Of a stretch of 64,000 nucleotides of DNA, positions 55,384-62,768 are shown in pieces; the first letter of the stretch is position 1; every line of letters begins with the position of its first letter. Origin of the DNA: Sphingomonas crocodyli (lineage in GTDB: Bacteria; Pseudomonadota; Alphaproteobacteria; Sphingomonadales; Sphingomonadaceae); assembly GCF_004005865.1 (NCBI RefSeq), contig NZ_SACN01000001.1:2852001-2916000 (forward strand). Direction: 5' to 3'. The notes under the pieces were generated by a model that saw nothing but the letters and a program-made list of their open reading frames with translations, was not told the origin of the DNA and did no database searches. Position numbers and translations under genes: made by a program.

Positions 55384-56532
55384 TCAATCGCAGCCGATCC
55401 GGCAGCCCCGCAGTTCATAGCCGGTGATCAGCGGGTTCCAGCCGATGCTCGGTGCCTGCTCCAGCCGGATGCCGGGCACACGCAGCAGGCGATCGAGGAA
55501 GATCGCGGCCTCCAGCAGCGCGACGCCCGCGCCGGGGCAGCGGTGCGCGCCGTCGCCGAAGGCCAGCCCGGCCGCCCCGACGCGTGGGGCACGCTCGCGA
55601 TCGGGGTCGAGCCGGTGTGGGCAGGCGCCCATAGCCTCCGCATCGGCATTGGCGGCGCGGATATCGAGCGCGATCGGCCCCGCTTCGCCCTCGCGCTGGC
55701 GGTAGAGCGTGCCGACGACGGGTTCGAGGCGGAGGATTTCTTCGAGGATCGCGAGCCGCCCCGCCTCGTCCACGCTGCGGAAGCGGTCGGCGAGCGGGCG
55801 GTTTTCGAGCAGGTGCCACGCCGCCATCGTGATGAACTCACGCGTCGTCACCATCCCCGCTGCGCCATAGGTGAAGCATTCGGTGAGGATCGACCGGTCG
55901 CTATAGCCCTCCGCGATCAGGTGCGAGATCACATCCTCGCGCGGGGTCTTCATCCGCGCGCGGATCGCGGGGCGGACGTCGCGGAAGTAGAAGGACCAGA
56001 GGCGGAACTGCCCCTGAAAGAAGCTGGCGAACTGCGCGAGCTTGTTGTCCTTCAGCGCCAGATCGGCGTCGAAGAAGCGATCGAGCCGCCGCGCCATGCC
56101 ATCGCGGTCGCTGTTGGTAAGCCCGACGATATCGGCCGCGACCGCCACGGCCAGGCGCAGGCTCATCCGGTCGAGCGTCGCTTCGCGCTTTGCCCGGAAG
56201 CCGCCGATCAGCGCATCGGCCTCCGCCTCGATCAGTTCGCGATAGCGGGTCGTGACGGTGCGCGGCGCGAAGAAACGCGCGGTCGCCGCACGCTGCCTGC
56301 GATGCGCGTCGCCCTCCAGAAACAGGATCGGCGCAAAGCGCATGTCGGCATAGCGCCGGATCAGATCGGCCTTGAACCCCGCCTGTGTCGCGCTTTCATC
56401 GCGCAGCACGGTGCGCACGCCGGCATGATCGGCGATGCGATCGGCCGTCGCGGTCGGCCCGCCGGCGACCGCGCCGGCCGTCTTGCGGTCATCGCCCTGG
56501 CGACCCGCATGAATGGGACAATGTTCGGTCAT
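55384..56532 (-). CDS. Cytochrome P450
   Basis: 382 residues from ATG 56532 (GGAG at eight bases); an ATG at 56589 would add 19. The heme motif FGDGAHRCPGAG places the heme-thiolate at Cys332, and the E-x-x-R motif is EEILRLEPVV. The I-helix region is TYGAAGMVTTREFITMAAW. The N-terminus has no membrane anchor, so it should be soluble and rely on a ferredoxin or other reductase elsewhere. The substrate is unknown. Divergent from a TetR regulator, which may control it. Confidence 0.92.
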   Translation of the reverse strand: MTEHCPIHAGRQGDDRKTAGAVAGGPTATADRIADHAGVRTVLRDESATQAGFKADLIRRYADMRFAPILFLEGDAHRRQRAATARFFAPRTVTTRYRELIEAEADALIGGFRAKREATLDRMSLRLAVAVAADIVGLTNSDRDGMARRLDRFFDADLALKDNKLAQFASFFQGQFRLWSFYFRDVRPAIRARMKTPREDVISHLIAEGYSDRSILTECFTYGAAGMVTTREFITMAAWHLLENRPLADRFRSVDEAGRLAILEEILRLEPVVGTLYRQREGEAGPIALDIRAANADAEAMGACPHRLDPDRERAPRVGAAGLAFGDGAHRCPGAGVALLEAAIFLDRLLRVPGIRLEQAPSIGWNPLITGYELRGCRIGCD

Positions 56533-56618
56533 CGGACAATCTCCACCACATTGGGAGACGACGGACCTTGCCTTCGTCCAGAAAGCCATCTTAGGTCAGT
56601 CGAAACGATTGCGTGACA

Positions 56619-56639
56619 TATGATAACTAGTGGATCATA
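56619..56639. promoter_or_regulatory. Candidate operator between P450 and TetR genes
   Basis: TATGAT at 56619-56624 and ATCATA at 56634-56639 form a perfect 6-bp inverted repeat with a 9-base spacer (palindromic centre ACTAGT-like). It overlaps the putative GTG start of the TetR gene and lies about 90 bases before the P450 start. Such a position suits autoregulation by the adjacent TetR protein. Confidence 0.5.
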
Positions 56640-57220
56640 AAACAAGAGTGGCACCGACAAGAAACCAAGAAGGCGATCGTTGGCGTAAGGATGCGCGGGT
56701 CATCAAAACCCGCGCGGCGCTGCGATCGGCCCTGATTTCCCTGCTCGCCCGGCATGATTTTCCGGACATTACGGTGGCGATGATCGTGGAGGAGGCGAAC
56801 GTCGGCTATGCGACGTTTTTCCGCCATTTCCCCGATCAGACCGCGCTGCTGACCGACATTGCCGACGCGACGATCAGCGAGTTCATGACGACGATGATGC
56901 CGACCCTGCTGTCGGCCGATCGCGTGCAGGTGACGCGCGCGCTGGTCGATTTCATCGCCGAACGGACCGCCTTGTGTCGCGCGCTGCTGATCGGCGGTGG
57001 CGACGTGGTGCGGCGCGACGCAATGGCGCGCGCGATCGCTTATGGATCGAGCGTGCCGGTGATCTTCGATCCGGACATTCCGCTCGATCTGGCGGTGACG
57101 CATGCCGTCAACGCGATCTTCAGCACCGTCGCCTGGTGGCTGGGGCCGGGGCGCGGCATGAAGCGCGACACGTTCGCCGAGATGCTCGAACGGCTGGCGA
57201 TGGCGCCGGTGAGATCGTGA
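56630..57220 (+). CDS. TetR-family transcriptional regulator
   Basis: 196 residues from GTG 56630; a GTG at 56648 (VAPTRNQEG) is a shorter option, and there is no strong ribosome site for either. The helix-turn-helix is at about 28-75: TRAALRSALISLLARHDF, ITVAMIVEEANVGYATFFRHF, PDQTALLTDIADATI. The ligand-binding half is alpha-helical with a possible pocket around FIAERTALCRALLIGGG. Divergent from the P450 gene, which is the most likely target. Followed by a GC-rich hairpin. Confidence 0.85.
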   Translation: MDHKTRVAPTRNQEGDRWRKDARVIKTRAALRSALISLLARHDFPDITVAMIVEEANVGYATFFRHFPDQTALLTDIADATISEFMTTMMPTLLSADRVQVTRALVDFIAERTALCRALLIGGGDVVRRDAMARAIAYGSSVPVIFDPDIPLDLAVTHAVNAIFSTVAWWLGPGRGMKRDTFAEMLERLAMAPVRS

Positions 57221-57303
57221 GGCCTTATCTATTGGTCTAATCGCGCGCTCCGGAGGGGCGCGGGTTAGGCAATCGGTAAGCACGTGCCGCCAAGCCGGGC
57301 AGC

Positions 57304-58359
57304 ATGTTCGTGAACCGTCTTTTCCGTCGGACGCGGCGTCGCCCCGCATGGCCGCTGATGTCCCTGCTCGGCGCGATCCTGTTCGCGTGGACGTCCGCCG
57401 GCCATGCCTGCGGCGTGACGACGCCGACATCGGTGAGCATCGGCCCCTTCTCGCCCTCCGCGATCAAGGCGGGTGTCGTGCCGCTGACGCCGACGCTGGG
57501 CGGCTTTTCGTGCACCAATTCGCAGGTTCTGGGCCTGCTGAGCGGCAATTATCTGAAGGCGACCGTCACCGCGGCCTCCACGCTGACGCTGACGTCGGGC
57601 GGGAACAGCGTCCCCTACAAGCTCTACGCCGACTCCGCGGGCACCGCCGAACTCAAGCCCGGCGTGATGACCTATTATATCAACGGCGCGCTGCTGAGCC
57701 TGTTGTCCACGAACACGACCAACGTGCCCGTCCATTTCAAGCTCTCCAGCGCGGGCTATCCCCCGGCGGGCACCTATACGGGCAGCTTCCAGATCAAGTG
57801 GGAATGGTATTTCTGCTCGGTCAACGCACTGGGCATCTGCATCCTCGGCCCGATCGACAGCGGCAACGTGACCGGCACGGTGAACGTCACCCTGACCGTG
57901 CAGGCCAATCCGCCGACCGTGACCATCGCGATGGGGGCGGCCACCTGGAACGCCGTCGAAGGAACCAGCAATCCCAAGGCGCTGCCGGGCAGCAAGCGGC
58001 GCATGACCGTGACGGTCAACAATCCGGATATCGTCGCGGTGGATGCCAACGTCCTCCAGATCACCGTGCCGACCCCGCCCAAGATGACGATCGCGCTCGA
58101 CGGCGACGGCACCGGCGGCAATGTCGTGCGGACGACCGACGGCAATCCGGCATCCGGCCTGACGCTCAGCTATGTCGCGTCGAACAATGGCAGCGACAAT
58201 GTCGAGTTCTCGTCCGATGGCGGCACCAACTTCACCGCCGCCCCGGTGGCGGGCGACGCCGTGTCGCAGGCCGCGATCACCCATGTGAAGTTCCGGCCGC
58301 AGGGCAGCATGGCGGCGGGATCCAGCTACACTATCTCGATCCCTTATTCGGTCAACTGA
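57304..58359 (+). CDS. Secreted spore-coat-U-like / fimbrial-type protein
   Basis: 351 residues with a signal peptide (PLMSLLGAILFAWTSAGHA) and mature start CGVTTPTSVSIGPFSP. Residues ~35-195 have the Cys-bracketed beta-strand arrangement of the SCPU/fimbrial-adhesin group (SCTNSQVLGLLSGNYLKATV, TYTGSFQIKWEWYFC). The last ~150 residues form another Ig-like region (ADANVLQITVPTPPKMTIAL, GSDNVEFSSDGGTNF), ending YTISIPYSVN. SCPU-type proteins are usually exported by a chaperone-usher pair, but no usher or chaperone is nearby, so it is an orphan. Confidence 0.65.
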   Translation: MFVNRLFRRTRRRPAWPLMSLLGAILFAWTSAGHACGVTTPTSVSIGPFSPSAIKAGVVPLTPTLGGFSCTNSQVLGLLSGNYLKATVTAASTLTLTSGGNSVPYKLYADSAGTAELKPGVMTYYINGALLSLLSTNTTNVPVHFKLSSAGYPPAGTYTGSFQIKWEWYFCSVNALGICILGPIDSGNVTGTVNVTLTVQANPPTVTIAMGAATWNAVEGTSNPKALPGSKRRMTVTVNNPDIVAVDANVLQITVPTPPKMTIALDGDGTGGNVVRTTDGNPASGLTLSYVASNNGSDNVEFSSDGGTNFTAAPVAGDAVSQAAITHVKFRPQGSMAAGSSYTISIPYSVN

Positions 58360-58403
58360 AGGGCAAGGATGACGGGGCGGCGCGGGCGTGATAGCGCGTG
58401 CCC

Positions 58404-59144
58404 ATGCCCGCCACCCCCGCCTGGCCGCCCGCGAGCCTGCCCCGCCTGTTCGTCGATGAACCCCTGTCGCAGGATCAGCGGCTGAGCATCGACGGGCCGC
58501 AGGCGCATTATCTCAGCGGCGTGATGCGGCGGAAGGCGGGCGATCAGGTGATCCTGTTCGACGACCGCACCGGCGAATGGATCGCCACGGTCGAAAGCGT
58601 CGCCAAGCGCAGCCTGATCCTCCACCTCACCGATAACCTGCGCGAACGCGAGGCGGTGCCCGATCTGTGGCTGGTCGCCGCGCCGATCAAGAAGGACCGG
58701 ATCGACTGGGTCGCGGAGAAGGCGTCCGAACTGGGCGTCGCGCGCTGGCGCCCCGTGATCACCCACCGCACGATCGTCGACCGGCTCAACCTCGATCGGC
58801 TGCGATCGCACATGATCGAGGCGGCCGAGCAGTGCGAACGCACCGCTTTGCCCCTGCTCGACGAACCGATGAAGCTGGCCGCACTGCTGCGCGAATGGCC
58901 CGAGGACCGCCAGTTGCTCTTCGCCGATGAGGAAGGCGGCGTGCCGATGGCGCAGGCGATCCGCCCCGGCCCCGCCGCGATCCTGATCGGCCCCGAAGGC
59001 GGCTTCACGCCCGAAGAGCGCGCCGCGATCCGCGCAATCCCCCAGGCGACCGGCGTCTCGCTCGGCCCCCGCATCCTGCGCGCCGACACCGCCACGGCGG
59101 CCGCGATCGCGGTGTGGATGAGCCACGCGGGCGATTGGGGCTGA
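58404..59144 (+). CDS. rsmE: 16S rRNA (uracil-1498-N3)-methyltransferase RsmE
   Basis: 246 residues from ATG 58404; GTG 58398 is close. A PUA-like N-terminal part (PRLFVDEPLSQDQRLSIDGPQAHYLSGVMR) precedes the knotted SPOUT domain with ILIGPEGGFTPEE, SLGPRILRADTATAAAIAV, the diagnostic RsmE end. The VAEKASELGVARWRPVIT and MIEAAEQCERTALP motifs are also typical. No strong ribosome site. It precedes gshA on the same strand with a 91-base gap holding a palindrome. Confidence 0.95.
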   Translation: MPATPAWPPASLPRLFVDEPLSQDQRLSIDGPQAHYLSGVMRRKAGDQVILFDDRTGEWIATVESVAKRSLILHLTDNLREREAVPDLWLVAAPIKKDRIDWVAEKASELGVARWRPVITHRTIVDRLNLDRLRSHMIEAAEQCERTALPLLDEPMKLAALLREWPEDRQLLFADEEGGVPMAQAIRPGPAAILIGPEGGFTPEERAAIRAIPQATGVSLGPRILRADTATAAAIAVWMSHAGDWG

Positions 59145-59204
59145 CCGATCGGATCGGATGCACAACGATGTATTGCGCATCCGCAAGCAAAAGCCCGCTT
59201 CCAC

Positions 59205-59220
59205 CCTACCGATCGGTAGG
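59205..59220. promoter_or_regulatory. 16-bp perfect palindrome upstream of gshA
   Basis: CCTACCGATCGGTAGG is an exact palindrome 16 bases before the gshA ATG. The CTACCGATCGGTAG form resembles operators of TetR-like regulators. If bound, a protein would cover the ribosome site or promoter region of gshA. No adjacent regulator is present. Confidence 0.55.
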
Positions 59221-59235
59221 TTATGGCCGCGCCCC

Positions 59236-60606
59236 ATGAGCACCCGCGAAGCCGGCACCGGCACCGACCCCGTCATCGAAAGCCGCGCCGACCTGATCTC
59301 GGTCTTCGCGAAAGGCGAGAAGCCCAAGGCGCGCTGGCGCATCGGGACCGAGCATGAGAAGTTCGTCTTCTTCGAGGATGATCATCGCGCGCCGAGCTAT
59401 GAGGAACGCGGCGGCATCCACGCGCTGCTGATCGCGCTGACCAAATTCGGCTGGGAGCCGATTTACGAGGGCGAGAACATCATCGCGCTCAAGGGCACGG
59501 ACGGCAATGTCAGCCTGGAGCCGGCGGGCCAGTTCGAGCTTTCGGGCGCGCCGCTCGACAATCTGCACGAAACCTGCGCCGAAACCGCGCGGCACCTCAA
59601 TCAGGTGAAGGAAGTCGGCGAGAAGCTGGGCATCGGCTTCCTGGGCGTGGGCCTGTGGCCCGACAAGACCCGCGAAGAACTGCCGATCATGCCCAAGGGC
59701 CGGTACGACATCATGCTGCGCCACATGCCGCGCGTCGGCACGATGGGCCTCGACATGATGCTGCGCACCTGCACCATCCAGACCAACCTCGATTATGCGA
59801 GCGAGGCGGACATGGTGAAGAAGTTCCGCGTCAGCCTGGCGCTTCAGCCGCTCGCGACCGCTCTGTTCGCCAACTCGCCCTTTCTGAAGGGCAAGCCCAA
59901 CGGCTTCCTGAGCTATCGCAGCCACATCTGGACCGACACCGATCCGCACCGCACCGGCATGCTGCCCTTCGTCTATGAAGACGGCTTCGGATATGAACGT
60001 TACGCCGATTACATGCTGGACGTGCCGATGTATTTCGCCTTCCGCGACGGATATATCGACGCGGCGGGGCTGAGCTTCCGCGATTTCCTGAAGGGCGAGC
60101 TTTCGGTCCTGCCAGGCGAGAAGCCGACGCTGGCCGACTGGAACGACCATCTGTCGACCGCCTTCCCCGAAGTACGCCTCAAGAGCTTCCTCGAGATGCG
60201 CGGCGCCGATGGCGGCCCGCACGACAGGATCTGCGCGCTGCCCGCCTTCTGGGTCGGCCTGCTCTATGACGACGTCGCGCTCGATGCGGCGTGGGACGTG
60301 ATCAAGCACTGGACGATCGAGGACCATCACCGCATCCGCGCCGAAGTGCCCAAGCTGGGCCTCAAGGCGAAGGGGCCGCGCGGGCGCGATTTCCAGACGC
60401 TGGGCAAGGTGATCCTCGACATCGCCGATGCGGGCCTGAAAGCCCGTGCACGCCTGAATGCGGGCGGCGAGGACGAGCGCGTCTTCCTCGATCCGCTGCG
60501 CGTGATCCTGGAAAGCGGGAAGACGCCCGCCGAACGGCTGCTCGATCTCTATCACGGCCCGTGGGGCGGCGACATTTCGGGCGTGTATCGCGACGCGCGT
60601 TTCTGA
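59236..60606 (+). CDS. gshA: Glutamate-cysteine ligase (GCS2/plant-type)
   Basis: 456 residues. It forms gamma-glutamylcysteine, the first step of glutathione synthesis. The N-terminal RWRIGTEHEKFVF holds the conserved Glu-His-Glu nucleotide/metal site, with NVSLEPAGQFELSGAPL, GLWPDKTREELPIMPKGRY and MLRTCTIQTNLDY, and QTLGKVILDIADAGL near the end. This matches the alphaproteobacterial/plant class. ATG 59236 lies 16 bases past the palindrome; an upstream in-frame ATG at 59158 is possible. gshB is not in the window. Confidence 0.95.
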   Translation: MSTREAGTGTDPVIESRADLISVFAKGEKPKARWRIGTEHEKFVFFEDDHRAPSYEERGGIHALLIALTKFGWEPIYEGENIIALKGTDGNVSLEPAGQFELSGAPLDNLHETCAETARHLNQVKEVGEKLGIGFLGVGLWPDKTREELPIMPKGRYDIMLRHMPRVGTMGLDMMLRTCTIQTNLDYASEADMVKKFRVSLALQPLATALFANSPFLKGKPNGFLSYRSHIWTDTDPHRTGMLPFVYEDGFGYERYADYMLDVPMYFAFRDGYIDAAGLSFRDFLKGELSVLPGEKPTLADWNDHLSTAFPEVRLKSFLEMRGADGGPHDRICALPAFWVGLLYDDVALDAAWDVIKHWTIEDHHRIRAEVPKLGLKAKGPRGRDFQTLGKVILDIADAGLKARARLNAGGEDERVFLDPLRVILESGKTPAERLLDLYHGPWGGDISGVYRDARF

Positions 60607-60784
60607 CGCCAGTTGCCTATTGATTCGATAGGCAAAGAAACTGTCCTGCGGTGTCAGTTGACTGATAGGTTAGACATCAATGTTGATAGTTGCCCGCGAC
60701 ATGCACCGACTTTGGCGGATTTCCGCCATTTGCAAACGGCTGCAAATCTTTAGTAGCGCGGGGCCGTTTTCCCGCTTATCCAGC
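60607..60784. other. Gene-free stretch with five tandem short palindromes
   Basis: No credible open frame. Perfect or near-perfect short inverted repeats follow one another: TTGCCTAT / ATAGGCAA (60613-60635), TCAGT / ACTGA (60654-60665), ATCAA / TTGAT (60676-60687), TGGCGGA / TCCGCCA (60713-60728), ATTTGCA / TGCAAAT (60728-60747) and GCGGG / CCCGC (60758-60775). The first, seven bases after gshA, could be its terminator. They precede the candidate structured RNA directly. Confidence 0.6.
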
Positions 60785-60940
60785 GCCCCGCTACGTCAGC
60801 GAAGAGTCCGATAGGGCCGCGCGGAGGGGGTGCACCGGTGAAAGTCCGGGTAGCGGGGCTCGACGTGGCCGCCGCGGTAAAATCGTCTCCGGCCCTTAGG
60901 GTCGTGGCAGACGAGCCGATGTGAGGATCGGCCCGCGGCG
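60785..60940 (+). ncRNA. Candidate structured RNA, no known class recognised
   Basis: The sequence can fold into nested exact stems: GCCCCGCTAC/GTAGCGGGGC (60785-60794 with 60850-60859), enclosing a CCGG-TGAAAGT-CCGG hairpin (60835-60849); CGCCGCGG/CCGCGGCG (60870-60877 with 60933-60940), enclosing TCGTCT/AGACGA (60883-60888 with 60909-60914) and GCCGAT/ATCGGC (60915-60920 with 60927-60932). The result is a two-module, multi-branched fold. A pyrimidine run (CTTTCTTTCTTC) follows. GGTGAAAGTCCGG is reminiscent of cobalamin or FMN riboswitches, but their other conserved boxes are missing. The strand and expression are unproven. Confidence 0.5.
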
Positions 60941-61264
60941 CCCCAGCTTTCTTTCTTCAATCCATCGTCGATCGCGTAAACTTTTGTCACGTCAAACTGA
61001 CGATTCGGCCGCCCGACCTCTCTTTTGAATGGTAAAATCAGCGGCAACATTTGGCGTGCCGCCAAATATCCCCAACGCGCGGTTAACCCGACAAGCCCCC
61101 GTCCTGCCACGGAAATCCACGCCGCCGCATGGCCCGCAATCGTCAGCAAAAATCCATAGCTAAGAAGGATTTAGTGCTGAACATTCGGGTCACTAATCTC
61201 GCCAACCACGCCGCAAGGCCCCGTCCGCATACTGAGCCCCGTCACGCAGTTGGAGTGATGGGTA
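60941..61264. other. 324-base gene-free interval before the CAP gene
   Basis: No gene is seen. It holds the pyrimidine tract after the candidate RNA, a weak inverted pair around 61046-61066 (TTTGGCG / CGCCAAA), a GGTTAACC-like palindrome near 61082-61089, and the Shine-Dalgarno GGAG that serves the CAP start at 61265. It presumably contains that gene's promoter, but no convincing -35/-10 pair can be named. Confidence 0.6.
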
Positions 61265-61807
61265 ATGCGTTTTTCGACGACCACGGGACGGATGGCGAAG
61301 CTGGCGATGGCCGGCGCGATCGCGTTGGTGGCGCCGCTCATGCAGGGTGCGACCGACCTGAGCACGAACTTCAATGACCGCGTTCTCGCGGGTCATAATC
61401 GCGAACGGGAGGCGCTGGGCATCCCTGCGCTGCGCTGGGACAACAATCTAGCGCGCGACGCCGCGATCTGGGCGCAGCACCTGACCGAAGTGGGCCATCT
61501 GGTCCATTCGCCGGACGAGCCGCTCGACCCCGATCCGCAGGGCGAGAATCTGTGGGCCGGCACCCGTGGCTATTACGGCGCGGATTCGATGGTCGGGCTG
61601 TGGGTCGCGGAACGGAAGAACTTCAAGCAGGGCATCTTCCCGAACAACGCGATCAACGGCGATCTCGAACAGGTAGGCCACTATACGCAGCTTACCTGGC
61701 GTTCGACCAAGGCGGTCGGCTGCGCGCTTGCCCACGGGCGTCGCGACGATTTCCTGGTGTGCCGTTACAATGAAGGCGGCAACGTGATGGGCGAACGCCC
61801 CTTCTAA
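61265..61807 (+). CDS. Secreted CAP-domain (SCP/PR-1) protein, second paralogue
   Basis: 180 residues. A signal peptide (KLAMAGAIALVAPLMQGA) and a CAP domain with GHNREREALGIPALRWDN, AQHLTEVGHLVHS, QGENLWAGTRGYYG, GHYTQLTWRSTKAVGC and VCRYNEGGNVMGERPF. The cavity His and Glu residues are conserved as in 1356-1883; the two proteins are clear paralogues some 60 kb apart. GGAG nine bases before the ATG supports the start. A hairpin repeat follows its stop. Confidence 0.9.
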   Translation: MRFSTTTGRMAKLAMAGAIALVAPLMQGATDLSTNFNDRVLAGHNREREALGIPALRWDNNLARDAAIWAQHLTEVGHLVHSPDEPLDPDPQGENLWAGTRGYYGADSMVGLWVAERKNFKQGIFPNNAINGDLEQVGHYTQLTWRSTKAVGCALAHGRRDDFLVCRYNEGGNVMGERPF

Positions 61808-61882
61808 GGTTCGGACAGAGCTTCCGCGAAGGACGGGGTCGGCTTTTGACGGGGCCGGCCCCGTCTGATTGCGCGAGGGGCC

Positions 61883-61987
61883 GTCACCCCGGCCTTGTGC
61901 CGGGGTCCACCTGCTCGATAGCGCTGTGTGTGGATGTGCAGGGCATCGCGTGCCTCTGCGTGGACCCCGGCACAAGGCCGGGGTGAC
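61883..61987. repeat. 28-bp perfect inverted repeat with self-complementary arms
   Basis: The arm at 61883-61910 is the exact reverse complement of 61960-61987. Each arm is itself a hairpin (CCCCGGC cttgt GCCGGGG). The 49-base middle contains GCAGGGCA / TGCCTCTGC. It lies between the convergent CAP and PEP-CTERM genes, and could act as a terminator for both. The form GTCACCCCGGCCTTGTGCCGGGG is a dispersed repeat type common in this group of bacteria. Confidence 0.93.
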
Positions 61988-61996
61988 CAACGAAAA

Positions 61997-62557
61997 TCAG
62001 CCCGCCTTCGTCTCGGCCTTGGCTTCGTCCCAGGTCTCGAACGGATCCTGGCGGCGCTGCTGGCCGCCGTTGCGGCGATAGGTGACGCGCGCGACGCCGC
62101 CGATGATGCCGAAGCCCAGCACCAGCTGTACCCAGGTTTCCGGTTCGGGCACGCCACCCGGACCCTGCGGGACCGGATTGCCACCGGCCGGCGGCACGAA
62201 GATGCGCGGGGTGAGCGGGATCGGGTTGGTCACGTCCGGGCTCGGCCCTTCGGCGAGCTGCTGCGGCGCGGCCTGAAGCGGCTGGACCGAGGTTTCGGGC
62301 AGGTTCGACAGTGCGAAGGGCGTCACCGTGGGGCACGGCGCTTCCGCCGCCGCCATCTGCATGGGGCTGGCTTCTTCCTCGGAACCGGGCGCGCGAACGC
62401 GGGTCTTGGGCTTGGCGTACTGGCGCGGCTGGGTCGCCTTATGCACCGCATCGCGGACCTTGGGCGAAGCCAGGCTGAGCGCGGTGGTTCCCGCGACCGG
62501 GCAAACGCAGGTCATCAGCAGCTTTGCCGCCTTGGACGCTGCAGCTTCCTTCAACAT
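61997..62557 (-). CDS. PEP-CTERM sorting-signal protein
   Basis: 186 residues from ATG 62557 (GGGG nine bases upstream; a TTG 15 bases earlier is possible). A hydrophobic N-terminal region (SKAAKLLMTCVCPVAGTTAL) may be the export signal. The centre is Pro-, Gln- and Ala-rich (likely disordered). The sorting signal VPEPETWVQLVLGFGIIGG-VARVTYRR is at about 136-162. A further 24 residues follow the basic cluster, which is unusual because the signal normally ends the protein. It lies back-to-back with the exosortase gene, its presumed processing enzyme. Confidence 0.82.
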   Translation of the reverse strand: MLKEAAASKAAKLLMTCVCPVAGTTALSLASPKVRDAVHKATQPRQYAKPKTRVRAPGSEEEASPMQMAAAEAPCPTVTPFALSNLPETSVQPLQAAPQQLAEGPSPDVTNPIPLTPRIFVPPAGGNPVPQGPGGVPEPETWVQLVLGFGIIGGVARVTYRRNGGQQRRQDPFETWDEAKAETKAG

Positions 62558-62768
62558 CTCCAACAACCCCAATACGCGGCCGAAACGGCCAATCTACGCG
62601 GACCGAAACATAGCAGATAACGTCGAATCCGCAAACCTCGACGGTTAACGCCTGTTCCGCCGCGAACCGATCAGCTATGGACGCTGACGGGGAAGCTGGA
62701 AGCCCTTTCCAGCCGCGGAGCAACGGGCTTTGAAGCTATACACATCCACGGTTAAGGCTTCCTAAACC

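Noticed and set aside
60829..60859. Cobalamin or FMN riboswitch around GGTGCACCGGTGAAAGTCCGGG
   Set aside because: The short word resembles part of both, but the B12-box, the CCCGCCACTG-like core and the FMN junction words are absent, and the neighbouring genes are not B12 or riboflavin genes.
60785..60940. RNase P RNA
   Set aside because: GTGAAAGTCC is similar to the P4 region, but the paired CR-V word and the length of about 350-400 bases are missing.
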